Of a stretch of 64,000 bases of DNA, positions 1 through 9,235 are shown piece after piece. Every line of letters starts with the position of its first letter. Position 1 is the stretch's first letter. Both the position numbers and the translations under genes were made by a program. A model generated the notes under the pieces. That model was not told the origin of the DNA and ran no database searches. It saw nothing but the letters and a program-made list of their open reading frames with translations. This DNA comes from Flavipsychrobacter sp. (GTDB taxonomy: Bacteria > Bacteroidota > Bacteroidia > Chitinophagales > Chitinophagaceae), in NCBI GenBank assembly GCA_017849575.1, contig JAFIGV010000030.1:1-64000 (forward strand), given 5' to 3'.

Positions 1-3000
1 CGCTACCGTATCATTACAGGCATCCGTATAGCTTACGGTGGTACCTGTGCCCTGTGCATTGCCTACCGTTGTACCGCCTGTTGCCAGACCCGTACCCGAA
101 GCCGCAGGATTGATGGTTGCCGTCACCGGTACGCGGGTGCCGGTACAACCCAGCGAATATCCCATGCTGACTACAGCCTGACCCGCAGTGGTCGTACAGT
201 TAAACAATCCGCTACCACGGTGGCCTGCAATGATCGAGGCATTAGTGTTGCTCGCGGTTGTCGATCCCATTGCGTTGGTAGCATATTGGTGCGTTACACC
301 AGAGCCCGGCGCAATATGGAAGGAATAGGTACTGTTGGGCGGAATCACAAGACCGAGGTTTGTTGCTATCGTAGTGTAAGCATTTGCCCCCTGAGAAGGA
401 ACGTTGGTTACAGAAGAAAGCAGCGTCCAGCCTGTAGATGAGGTATTGGCACCCGAAACTTGTTGATAGTTATTCGGACGATAATAAATATCCCAGGAGG
501 TAGCCGTATTGATCGCCATGTTACACTTAATACCAATAGTGTTTAAAGTAAGTCCGGTGGTAGTACTCATCATAAACATATGATAATACACTCCCGTCGT
601 CGTACCGTTGGCAAGGGGTACCGCTACAGAGTCGTTTCCACCCAGACCCGATGTGGGCTCAGCATAATAAGTGGTAGTAGTACTGATAGAAGGTGAGGTA
701 TAGGCAGCGCCGGTTCCCAGCAGTGTTCCTGCGGTGAGGGCATCATACCATTTTGTAGATATTCCGGCCGGTGCCACTACCGCCAATGTAACCGGACCAG
801 TTCCACAGCGTGAGCCCGGAATGGTGGAAAGGAAACTAGGGTTATTGTAAATAACGGTGTCCGGCACAGACGTACCCACGAGATTGTTGTTACAATAGAG
901 CAAAGCGCGATAGAACGTGGTGGCCGTAACAGGTTCGGTATAAACAGAACTGTTTGCACCGCTGATGCTGCTATAACCCGAGCCTGTATTCTTTTCCCAT
1001 TGTATTCCAATACCACTCATCGGTACAGGAGAGAGATTTACCGTGGTGCTTCCCGTAGCGCAAATGGAGCTCGGACTGGCAACGGCTGTGACATTGGCAG
1101 GTACAGATTTCACGTTTACCGTCACTGAGTCGTAGATCGCACAGTTGTTTCCGTCAATACCCGAAACATAATACTTCGAAGTAGTGGTTGGAGAAACAGA
1201 GAACGAGCTGCCGGAGCCTGTGGGCGTCCATGTGTAGCTATAGTTGTTGGCAGAGCTCACCGAAACCGTGCTTGGACTTCCAACACAAACTGTATCCGGA
1301 GTTGCAGCTACGGCATAGGCAGGTGGAGCGGTAACCGTGGCTACTACAGGCATACGGGTTCCTTCACAACCGGTAGAGATCTGCCAATTGTAGAAATAAT
1401 AGTAATAAGCCGTTGTCGAAGCACCATTCCATGAACTGATAATGCTGGCGATACCAGGTAGGGTATAGGGGAAGTTGAATGGTGTAGCCGTATATTCCCG
1501 ATACAAGCCTGTGATATTGGTACCCGGTGTCAACCAAATCAGACGATATCCGGTACCCGCAGGAACGGTAAAGTTCAGGGAAACCGTTTGTGCCACGGCT
1601 GTTGGGTTTCCGATTACATTTACGGTAGCAGACTGTATGGTAGTACCAGTATTGTTTTGCAGCGCTATGGTAATCGATCCGGAGGTATTGGCTGTGGCTG
1701 CATAAGGATAGACAACTACGGAGTTCAAGGTAAATGGAGCATAAGCATCAAAGTAAATGCCGGTAGAACCTGTATTGTAGCTGTCTCCCGGAGTCATATT
1801 CGATGCACGTCCGATATTGGCAGTAGTACCGCCCGCATTTGCAGCGGCATAGTAAGTGGTCGTAGTTGCTATGGAAGGCGTCACAAATGTATCATTAGCG
1901 GAAACCAAGGGTGTACCGCCGGTAGCATTGGCATACCAGTTTACGATTGCGCCGGGAGCGGCAGTAGCCGTAAGTGTCAAAGGACCATATCCGCACCTTG
2001 TGGCACCGTTGGTAGTTACAATGGAGGGGTTGGTCACGGTTACCGCTTCTACGTTGGTATAAGCAGTACCTCCGCCCGGGTTAGTACAGGTTACGGCCAC
2101 ACGATAGTCTGTGCTGGCACTCAACGGTCCTGATGTATAGCTGAAGCCAGTGGCGCCGACAGGTCCAAAGTTGTTCTGACCGGCAGGAGAAGATTCCCAG
2201 CTATAGGCAATACCCAGTTCGCTCGGGAAGCCGGTCAGATTTAAGGTTGCCGCCATGCCATTACAAAGTGAAGCATTGACTGCGGCAATAATACCGGTTG
2301 TAGATGGTGTACCGCTACAAGGAATTCCCTGTGCAATCGTTATTACATAGTCTTCCGTCTCGCGACCTGCTGTGCTACTAAGGCAAGCGCCGGCATTACC
2401 ATGTGGTGTTGTAACATAGCTTCTCAGGCGCATGCCGGTGAAACCTACCACAGCAGTAACCGGAACGGTGATGCTCACAGTAGCGGGGTTTGCACTGGTC
2501 AGCAGGTAATATTCACCCGTATCAAAGGTTCCGCTCTGATCCCAGTCCACCCACATTTCCACGCCGTACGTAGTGGACTGTGTAGCATTGACCGTATAAG
2601 TCTGACCCTGTGTAAGCGTGGCCGTATTAGAAGGAATGGTAAAATCTGCCTGTGTATATCCACCGGCGCCTATAGCCGCAGTACTGCTGTTGAGCGTAGT
2701 CGTCGGAATAGTTACATTGGTGATATAGTTTGAGGTAGAAGTGTGCAAGGTTACTCCGGTAAGCGGAGAGCAGTAACACTGGTAGAAAGGATTGACGCCA
2801 ATAGACACTGTATTTGAAACGTCAAAGCTGCCTCCGTTCGCACAGGTAACAATGGCATGAAAATCGGTAGCCCCTGTAAGCGTTGTGTTCAGCGTTGAAC
2901 CACCGGTGCCAATAGCACTCCACGAACCGGAGCCTGCCGGAGCTGACTCCCAACTAATGCTGATGCCCGTACCAATGGTGAAACCAGACAGTGATAAGCT

Positions 3001-3211
3001 AATAGGCGCACCGACGCAAGCGGAAGTAATATTGCCTGCAACCACTGCTGTACCAGCAACCGGTGTACCGGCACACGGCGGCACGGCAAACTCAATCGCT
3101 CCGATGTCTGGTGTGGTTACGCTGCGTGTAGCACCGTAAAAATCCGTAGTAACCGTGGTAACCGTACCCAAATCATCCAGCAAGCTATTCGTAGGTGTGA
3201 GATTTCCACCC
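1..3211 (-). CDS. C-terminal continuation of giant secreted Ig-like/GEVED protein (frameshifted, partial)
   Basis: This is the reading frame that continues the 5351-3117 gene after a one-base slip. It is open from about 3211 down to base 1, roughly 1,070 codons, and the C-terminus lies outside the window. It encodes repeated Ig-like units of the type C-x-G-x-P plus 'SWESSPAG', 'TTTYYA' blocks, and a GEVED-type domain around 2300-2700 whose hallmark is 'GRETEDYVI'. Such arrays are typical of cell-surface or secreted Bacteroidota adhesins exported by T9SS; the expected C-terminal sorting domain would be off the left edge. I checked the frame at 1-87, at 2401-2460 and at 3130-3210 and it is the same at all three. 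The product is inferred to be the same protein as the neighbouring N-terminal ORF. Confidence 0.75.
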
Positions 3212-5351
3212 CGATGCTGGCAAACAACGGATCAACGCTCATACTGTTTTGATCGAATGCGGCACTGTTTGCTGTTTTCCAGTTGGCCAGTGTAGCAAAT
3301 GCTGCAGAATAGTAACCGATATTGTTCGTGCCTGCGGTGGAACCCATATAGAGGTCATTATAGTTAGAGGTCTTGCCGGCACCAGAGAAATACAGGCAAT
3401 ATTTTGTTCCTGTTCCTCCACGGGTCACAGAGACAATATTATTTTTCAAATCCACACTGGCGGTTCCGGTAGCATAGATACCATAAACCGTTCCGGTAGT
3501 AGCCAGCGGGTTGTCAATAGAAATGGTATTGTGATACGCCTTTATGTACGTGGCCGACGTAAGGTAAAGTCCGTAATCAGACCCATCGTGGTTGTTGTTG
3601 TAGATAAGATTGTTATAGACCTTATTCTCGTTACCCGAAGATGCAGCAGACGATACGTAGATATTGTAAGCTGTAAGGCTTGTATTGGGAGCAGCTCCGG
3701 CCGTAGCGCGAATCTGGTTTCTTTCAATCAGAGTTTTGTTACACCCGGTAGAAAGCATGATTCCATAGAACGTAGAAATACTCGTACGGGTGGGGCGCTC
3801 AATAATGTTGTCGGTGATTGTATTGCCCGACTGCTGTAAGTTGTAAATACCATAAACGTAAAAGTCCTTTACGTTACAATGCGTAATTGTATTGTTAGTA
3901 TTACCTGTAGTAGAAGCACCATAAAGTACCATCCCCATATATCCGCCCACAACGGTACAATAACTGAAGGTATTGTAACTGCCATTAGCGCCGCTGGTGG
4001 AATACGAAGTACTCGAACCGCTCATCACTACGCCACAGGCAGTAGTTCCGGTGCTGGTCATGTTGGTTTCAAAAGTGCAGCTATCGAAGGTATTGTGGTC
4101 TGCATTGTTTGAAAGATGCAGCGCAAATCCATTAGTTGCTCCCGTAGCACGTACAATCAGGTTATTGATCTCAATGTAGTCAGCACCTGCAATATCAAGC
4201 GTCGCATAGTTGCTACTTGTTCCGGCGCTTTGCAGTACCGCTCCGTTTCCGTTAAATGTCACCGTATTGGTCGCATTCGAACCCACGGTGGAGGGAATAA
4301 CGATCTGCTCGGTAAACGTGTCCGTTGCTACATTGAATACAATAGGACCGGCAATGCCGCAACCGATCGCGGAAATGGCATCGGTGAAACTATTGAAGTT
4401 TGTTCCTCCGGTAGGGAGGGTTTTGTTAATGGTATAGGTTCCGCCCGGGAAAGCGATGGGGACAGTGACCAATACAGAATCCGAATAAGTGGAATCATTA
4501 CCGCATTTTACCTTTGCTCTGTAAAATGAGGTTACAGAAGCCGTAACATTTTGCGAGGTATATAATTTGGCTGTATCAATGTCCATCCACGGACCGCTTG
4601 CACTCGTGGCGCTCTGCCATTGGTAGGTTTGTCCTCCTCCTATAGAATTTCCTGAAAGACTAAGCGTAAAAGGACTGCCAAGACAAGGGTTAGCGTTGGT
4701 GGTCACTGCAGAACCGGGTGTGGGCATTCCGCTGCAAGGCGTTGCCGGGATCAGATCAAATCCAAAGGCGCAGGTATTGGCATCCTGACCAGAATATACG
4801 GGTGTACATGAGCCCCCATTGTTAATATAAGTCCGTGTTGGCGTGGGGCCAGGCGAAAAGTTTGCCGTTTGCATGCTCGTGCTCGATGAGGAACAGTTGA
4901 ACACATAAGAGACCAGTGCCTGCGAAGGATTGTAGAGGAAGGGTGTCTGAAGAGGAATCTCCAGCCATCCTGAACTGTTTGATGTCAACGATACACTGGC
5001 AGCAGTGTACACGGTCAGAAAAGTGATGGTGTTGTCAATTCCTCCCGTCATCAGCGCACTGTTCGAGGTCTGCCCTAATTGAATGACAAGACCTGTATAA
5101 GTCGAAGTGACACTCGGGGTCACTTTGTAATACAGCTTTGTGATCAGACCATTGTAGGATGTGGGAAAAGTGTTTGCAGGAAAATAGTTTTGACAACCTT
5201 TACCCGCAGAAGTGGCCCAGGGAAAAGCGTTACTGGGCGATGCCGTATTGTTGTTGTAGTAGGTCGGCGTTTGTGCAAAGACCTGAAATCCCAACATCAA
5301 CAGCAGAAGAGTACCCAGTTGCCTGAATTTTCTGTGTAAGATTTTGTTCAT
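3117..5351 (-). CDS. N-terminal part of giant secreted beta-helix/Ig-like protein (ends at frameshift)
   Basis: The 744-aa ORF starts with a clear signal peptide (MNKILHRKF, hydrophobic LLLLMLGFQVFA, cleavage near AQ-TP). After an N-terminal beta region comes one Ig-like segment with paired Cys (about residues 205-290). Residues about 310-680 then form a right-handed parallel beta-helix, seen as repeated short turns such as 'NNTITHCNVKDFYVYGIYN' and 'NKVYNNLIYNNNHDG' (NosD/pectate-lyase-like). The last ~35 residues, after 'VDPLFASIG', do not fit. The next frame gives 'GGNLTPTNSLLDD', the usual end of such beta-helices, so a single missing base in the C4 tract (G4 on the coding strand) at 3209-3212 splits the gene. 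The joined protein has at least 1,780 aa in the window. It is probably a secreted or surface adhesin; no catalytic residues are recognisable. Confidence 0.85.
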   Translation of the reverse strand: MNKILHRKFRQLGTLLLLMLGFQVFAQTPTYYNNNTASPSNAFPWATSAGKGCQNYFPANTFPTSYNGLITKLYYKVTPSVTSTYTGLVIQLGQTSNSALMTGGIDNTITFLTVYTAASVSLTSNSSGWLEIPLQTPFLYNPSQALVSYVFNCSSSSTSMQTANFSPGPTPTRTYINNGGSCTPVYSGQDANTCAFGFDLIPATPCSGMPTPGSAVTTNANPCLGSPFTLSLSGNSIGGGQTYQWQSATSASGPWMDIDTAKLYTSQNVTASVTSFYRAKVKCGNDSTYSDSVLVTVPIAFPGGTYTINKTLPTGGTNFNSFTDAISAIGCGIAGPIVFNVATDTFTEQIVIPSTVGSNATNTVTFNGNGAVLQSAGTSSNYATLDIAGADYIEINNLIVRATGATNGFALHLSNNADHNTFDSCTFETNMTSTGTTACGVVMSGSSTSYSTSGANGSYNTFSYCTVVGGYMGMVLYGASTTGNTNNTITHCNVKDFYVYGIYNLQQSGNTITDNIIERPTRTSISTFYGIMLSTGCNKTLIERNQIRATAGAAPNTSLTAYNIYVSSAASSGNENKVYNNLIYNNNHDGSDYGLYLTSATYIKAYHNTISIDNPLATTGTVYGIYATGTASVDLKNNIVSVTRGGTGTKYCLYFSGAGKTSNYNDLYMGSTAGTNNIGYYSAAFATLANWKTANSAAFDQNSMSVDPLFASIGVEISHLRIACWMIWVRLPRLLRIFTVLHAA
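3209..3212 (-). other. Probable one-base frameshift in homopolymer
   Basis: The coding strand reads atc-ggg-gtg-gaa. With one extra G it becomes atc-ggg-ggt-gga-aat, giving I-G-G-G-N-L-T-P-T-N and rejoining the frame that stays open to base 1. It may be a sequencing error in a G tract, a real mutation, or phase variation, although four Gs is short for the last. Confidence 0.7.
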
Positions 5352-5750
5352 GATACGTTCTTGTTAGATGCCTACTCTTTAAGGTTTTCGGCTTCCCCTT
5401 AAAATTTAATAAATCATAACCCCGTGAGGTGTGAGCACTGTTAGAAACAATAGCCAGGTCCAGAGAAGATTTTAGAGTATCCGTTGTTTTGTACAGGAAA
5501 AATCCTGTAATGGTGATGTTCAGAAGGTTTTTAACAGAATGGAATTACATCATAGGCTGCCGCGCGCTTTTAGTTGTGGACAATAAGCCGTGTAACAAAC
5601 TACATCCGGACAGTCCCAAGTTAGGGAATAAATTAACCATACACTAACCTTTCATTTATATTTTTTTATGATAAATCTAATAGTACTTATTGAGGAGATG
5701 CAAGCATCGATTCGAGAATAAGACTTATCCTTCCAAACACGAAGAGAGCC

Positions 5751-5782
5751 GTCTGGGTGGGAAACGAAAAAACAACCCAGAC
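5751..5782. repeat. 8-bp inverted repeat upstream of the PaaK-like gene
   Basis: gtctgggt (5751-5758) and acccagac (5775-5782) form perfect 8-bp arms around a 16-base A-rich loop, ending 6 bases before the TAnnTTTG box of the next gene. It could be an operator or the end of an unrelated transcript. The rest of the 5352-5793 gap shows no gene that I can support. Confidence 0.45.
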
Positions 5783-5788
5783 AAAAAG

Positions 5789-5796
5789 TAAATTTG
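5789..5796 (+). promoter_or_regulatory. Candidate Bacteroidota -7 box (TAAATTTG)
   Basis: An exact TAnnTTTG match lies 6 bases before the ATG at 5803, implying a leaderless or near-leaderless mRNA. No TTTG is seen at the -33 distance, so support is moderate only. Confidence 0.35.
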
Positions 5797-5802
5797 CCTT
5801 TC

Positions 5803-7107
5803 ATGAACAGGCAATCTCAACTGGCGTATCAGCCGTTGCCCGAACAAAATCTCTGGCAAAACCACCAACTTCAAGTTCTCCTTCAATACCTGCAGGACAG
5901 GTCGCCTTACTACAAAAAGTTGCTCGGCAAACATCATGTCGATATTCATAACATCCGTTCGCTCCACGACCTTAGCTTTTTGCCCACCACCTGCAAGGAC
6001 GATATGCAACAACACAATTGGGATTTTCTTTGTGTTCCCGACCATGAGGTGAGGGAATACACTGCTACTTCCGGCACGCTCGGCAAACCCGTGACCATAG
6101 CACTGACGGAAAACGACCTGCGCAGACTTGCTTACAACGAGCAGCAGTCTTTTCTTACTACAGGCGCCAAATCCTCAGATATCTTTCAACTCATGCTCAC
6201 GCTCGACCGTCAGTTTATGGCGGGGATGGCGTACTATCTTGGCTTGCGTGAGCTGGGCGCCGCAGTGGTACGCACCGGTGCGGGCTTTCCTTCGCTGCAG
6301 TGGGATACCATACAAAGGCTGCAGGCAAATAGCCTTGTGGCGGTGCCTTCCTTCCTGCTGAAAATGATTGCCTATGCAAACGAAGCCGGCATTGATCTTA
6401 AAAACAGTCCGGTTGAGAAAGTGCTCTGCATCGGCGAAGGCTTGCGCACTGCCGATTTTGAGCCCAATACCCTCGCCCAGCGCATTACCAGCCAATGGAA
6501 CATCAAACTCTTTGGCACTTATGCTTCTACAGAAATGCAAACCGCATTTACTGAGTGCGAAGCAGGCATGGGCGGGCATCATCTTCCCGAACTCGTAATT
6601 TTTGAAATTTTGGACGATCAAGGAAACCCACTGCGTGAAGGTGAATATGGAGAACTCACCATTACCACGCTTGGTGTAGAAGGCATGCCGCTATTGCGCT
6701 ACCGTACAGGCGATATCTGTTGCTATTACGATGCTCCCTGTAGTTGCGGCAGAAAATCGCGCAGGCTCAGCCCGGTGCTGGGACGCAAGCAACAGATGAT
6801 CAAATACAAAGGCACCACGCTTTATCCGCCCGCTATTTTCGAATTGCTCAACAGTCAGGATTACATAAAAGAATATCAGGTAGAAGTGACTACGGATGCG
6901 CTTGGAATGGATGATCTTCAACTCCATCTTTTCACAGACCTTACTGATGAACAATGCAGCAACAGACTGCGTCCCTTGCTTCAAAGCAGACTGCGTGTGG
7001 CACCGCAACTAAACTATTGCAGTGCCGAACAGATGCAGCTCATGCAATTTCCGCAAGCAAGCAGAAAGCAGGTAAAGTTTGTGGACAACCGAAATGCGGA
7101 TTATTGA
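5803..7107 (+). CDS. Phenylacetate-CoA ligase-like adenylate-forming enzyme (PaaK/COG1541 family)
   Basis: A 434-aa AMP-binding enzyme that would activate a carboxylic acid to acyl-AMP and acyl-CoA in the cytoplasm. It shows the P-loop-like motif YTATSGTLGKPV (about residues 89-100), a LRYRTGDICCY motif, and the C-terminal hinge CGRKSRRLSPVLGRKQQMIK followed by a small ACT-like lid. The length is typical of the PaaK family. I chose ATG 5803; an in-frame TTG at 5794 lies inside the TAnnTTTG promoter box and would add MPF. No other phenylacetate-degradation genes are nearby, so the substrate is uncertain: aryl acetates, or an unrelated acid as in many stand-alone Bacteroidota homologues. Its 3' end overlaps convergent dapB by 7 bases. 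Confidence 0.85.
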   Translation: MNRQSQLAYQPLPEQNLWQNHQLQVLLQYLQDRSPYYKKLLGKHHVDIHNIRSLHDLSFLPTTCKDDMQQHNWDFLCVPDHEVREYTATSGTLGKPVTIALTENDLRRLAYNEQQSFLTTGAKSSDIFQLMLTLDRQFMAGMAYYLGLRELGAAVVRTGAGFPSLQWDTIQRLQANSLVAVPSFLLKMIAYANEAGIDLKNSPVEKVLCIGEGLRTADFEPNTLAQRITSQWNIKLFGTYASTEMQTAFTECEAGMGGHHLPELVIFEILDDQGNPLREGEYGELTITTLGVEGMPLLRYRTGDICCYYDAPCSCGRKSRRLSPVLGRKQQMIKYKGTTLYPPAIFELLNSQDYIKEYQVEVTTDALGMDDLQLHLFTDLTDEQCSNRLRPLLQSRLRVAPQLNYCSAEQMQLMQFPQASRKQVKFVDNRNADY

Positions 7108-7829
7108 CGCTGCCCGATTCCCAGCACATCTTTCATCGTAAATATGCCTTGCCTGCCGGCAAGAAATTCAGCAGCGAGCACAGCGCCTAAGGCAAAGCCA
7201 TCGCGGTTGTGAGCAGTATGGAGAATTTCAATGTCGTCAATAGCTGAACGGTACTTTACACTATGCGTGCCGGGAACATTTTCTACCCTATGCGCCACAA
7301 TGGGCAACTCGTCTGATGACTCCGCCTGCTCTTTCACCCAATGCTTTTTGCGTTCTACATGATCGAGTACCTGCTCGGCTAGGGTAATGGCAGTGCCGCT
7401 TGGGGCGTCCTTTTTTTGGGTGTGATGGGTTTCTTCTATGGAGATTTCGTAGGAGGGTTGGTCATTCATCAATGAGGCAAGCAGCTTGTTGACTTCAAAA
7501 AAAATATTGACGCCGATGCTGAAATTGGACGCCTGCAGCAATGCCGTTTCATGATCTACTGCTACCATTTTGGCATGCTCCAGTTGATGGTTCCAACCGG
7601 TTGTGCCGCAGACCACAGGCACACCCGCTTTCAGACAGGTTACCACGTTTTCATGTGCCGCTTCAGGACGGGTAAATTCTATCACCACATCCACCTGACT
7701 TAATGCCACTGCGTTCAGCTCGTGCCGGTTGGCGGTGCTGATACGTAAGACGATATTATGTCCACGCTGCTGCGCAAGCGCTTCGATGGCATGTCCCATC
7801 TTTCCATAGCCTACAAGTCCTATGTTCAT
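7101..7829 (-). CDS. dapB: 4-hydroxy-tetrahydrodipicolinate reductase
   Basis: A 242-aa NAD(P)H-dependent reductase of the diaminopimelate/lysine pathway, feeding peptidoglycan and lysine synthesis in the cytoplasm. The N-terminal Rossmann motif GYGKMG is at residues 7-12. The family signature around residues 132-147 (E-x-H-H-x-x-K-K-D-A-P-S-G-T-A) carries the catalytic His and Lys. Length is normal for Bacteroidota DapB (about 240 aa; the E. coli enzyme is longer). It sits 3 bases downstream of the UbiA-family gene in the same direction, so the two are probably cotranscribed along with the DUF1573 gene further upstream. The 3' end overlaps the convergent PaaK-like gene by 7 bases. Confidence 0.95.
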   Translation of the reverse strand: MNIGLVGYGKMGHAIEALAQQRGHNIVLRISTANRHELNAVALSQVDVVIEFTRPEAAHENVVTCLKAGVPVVCGTTGWNHQLEHAKMVAVDHETALLQASNFSIGVNIFFEVNKLLASLMNDQPSYEISIEETHHTQKKDAPSGTAITLAEQVLDHVERKKHWVKEQAESSDELPIVAHRVENVPGTHSVKYRSAIDDIEILHTAHNRDGFALGAVLAAEFLAGRQGIFTMKDVLGIGQRQ

Positions 7830-7832
7830 GTG

Positions 7833-8726
7833 CTACAATTGAAGGATAAATGATGTGATGGCAAACAAGGCAAACAGCATGCTGGCAAGCCCGTTGGTAT
7901 TGGCAAATGCCATGTTCACTTTACTAAGATCGTTGGGTTTAACAAGGAGATGCTGATAAATCAGTAAGCCAATAAAGATTACAGAGCCGGTCCAGAATAC
8001 CCAGGAAAAATGTCCGGTAATGCCTGCATAGATAACAAAAGCCGCACTCAGTACATGCAGCAAATTGGAGACCATCAAAGCATTGCTTTTACCCAATGCT
8101 GCAGGTATAGAATGTAATTTCTGCGCCCTGTCAAATTCTTCATCCTGCAAGGCATAAATAATATCGAAACCGGCAACCCAGGTAAGCACAGTAAACGAAA
8201 ACAAGAGCGGCAGAAGCTTGAAATATCCCGTTACGGCAAGATAGGCGCCTATGGGCGATAGTGAAAGTCCTATCCCAAGCACTACATGACAAAGTGCCGT
8301 AACGCGCTTGGTGTAGCTGTAAAAAAGTATAACAAACAGCGCAATAACAGAAAGAAAAAATACCGTACGGTTAATGAATAAGGTGGTAGCAATAAAAAGC
8401 AGCGAACATACGATGGTGAACAACAGCGCATGGTTGGGCGAGATGACTCCCGCGGGTATTTCCCGTTTGGCTGTACGCGGATTCATAGCATCGAAGCGGC
8501 GATCAAGATAACGATTGAAAGCCATGGCTGCACTACGGGCAAACACCATACACAGCAGCACTTTCAAAAACAGACTCCAGTTGTCGGCAAACCACATCCA
8601 GGAAAAATGATCGTTCACTTCGAGGATGCCGAGCGTAAAACCAATGAGCGCAAAGGGGAGTGCAAATACAGTATGGCTGAATTTTACAAGCGAAAGGTAG
8701 TCGTTGATCTTTTTAAACAATCCCAC
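7833..8726 (-). CDS. UbiA-family prenyltransferase (probable menaquinone-pathway 4-hydroxybenzoate polyprenyltransferase-like)
   Basis: A 297-aa integral membrane protein with about eight hydrophobic segments. The two Asp-rich prenyl-diphosphate/Mg2+ sites of the UbiA family are visible: N71-RYL-D75-RRF-D79 and D188-IIYALQ-D195-EEF-D199. Homologues in this phylum are usually annotated as UbiA-like and are thought to act as MqnP in the futalosine menaquinone route; that assignment is from family knowledge because no other mqn gene is in the window. It lies between the DUF1573 gene and dapB with 1-3 base spacers, so it belongs to a three-gene operon. Confidence 0.88.
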   Translation of the reverse strand: MGLFKKINDYLSLVKFSHTVFALPFALIGFTLGILEVNDHFSWMWFADNWSLFLKVLLCMVFARSAAMAFNRYLDRRFDAMNPRTAKREIPAGVISPNHALLFTIVCSLLFIATTLFINRTVFFLSVIALFVILFYSYTKRVTALCHVVLGIGLSLSPIGAYLAVTGYFKLLPLLFSFTVLTWVAGFDIIYALQDEEFDRAQKLHSIPAALGKSNALMVSNLLHVLSAAFVIYAGITGHFSWVFWTGSVIFIGLLIYQHLLVKPNDLSKVNMAFANTNGLASMLFALFAITSFILQL

Positions 8727-8727
8727 T

Positions 8728-9210
8728 TTAATTTTCTTTTACATCCACATCAAACTGAATGGGCATGGCTTCCTGCTGGGCATTGGAATAGATCATCACA
8801 CTTTTTTCCTGATGACCTTTTTTATTCTTACTGTTGAACTCCACTAAAATCTCGCCTTCGCCTCCGGGCGGCACAGGCTCTTTAGGAAAGGAAGGCACGG
8901 TGCAACCACAGGAGGCAACGGCATTGCTGATGACAAGCGGATTGGCGCCTGTGTTCGTGAATTTGTAAGCAAACCGCACCTTGTCTCCTTCGTTGATGGT
9001 GCCAAAGCTGTGCTTCTGCTCCGCAAAGGAAATGGTGGTTTTGGGGAGTTTCGAAATTGCTTCATTGCGCGCACCGGTCTGATGCATTTCTTCGCCGCCA
9101 AATTTGTTGATCAGCGCTGTCTTGCTGACACCGCTTAGTTCTACCAGTGCAATCACAAACACAGAAAGCGTAAGCACGGTAAGCAGAACGGTCTTTAGTT
9201 GTTGGTTCAT
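8728..9210 (-). CDS. DUF1573 domain protein, membrane-anchored/secreted
   Basis: A 160-aa protein with an N-terminal hydrophobic segment (residues 7-25, signal anchor) followed by a DUF1573 beta-sandwich (about residues 60-155). The diagnostic block is 'SFGTINEGDKVRF..FTNTGANPL', then 'SCGCTVPSFPKEPVPPGG' and 'I.V.FNSKNKKGHQ'. The family is common in Bacteroidota and its molecular role is not established; an Ig-like chaperone or adhesion fold is assumed. It is the first gene of the operon with the UbiA-like gene and dapB and starts 26 bases after pepT ends. Confidence 0.88.
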   Translation of the reverse strand: MNQQLKTVLLTVLTLSVFVIALVELSGVSKTALINKFGGEEMHQTGARNEAISKLPKTTISFAEQKHSFGTINEGDKVRFAYKFTNTGANPLVISNAVASCGCTVPSFPKEPVPPGGEGEILVEFNSKNKKGHQEKSVMIYSNAQQEAMPIQFDVDVKEN

Positions 9211-9235
9211 ATTGACTCAGAAAAGTTGATGCAAT

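Noticed and set aside
777-4529. Plus-strand ORFs of 60-196 codons
   Set aside because: They are shadows of the minus-strand adhesin, with no start context and Cys/Arg/Ser-rich, unnatural compositions.
5803-7107. Phenylacetate degradation gene cluster
   Set aside because: Only the ligase-like gene is present; no paa oxygenase or hydratase genes nearby.
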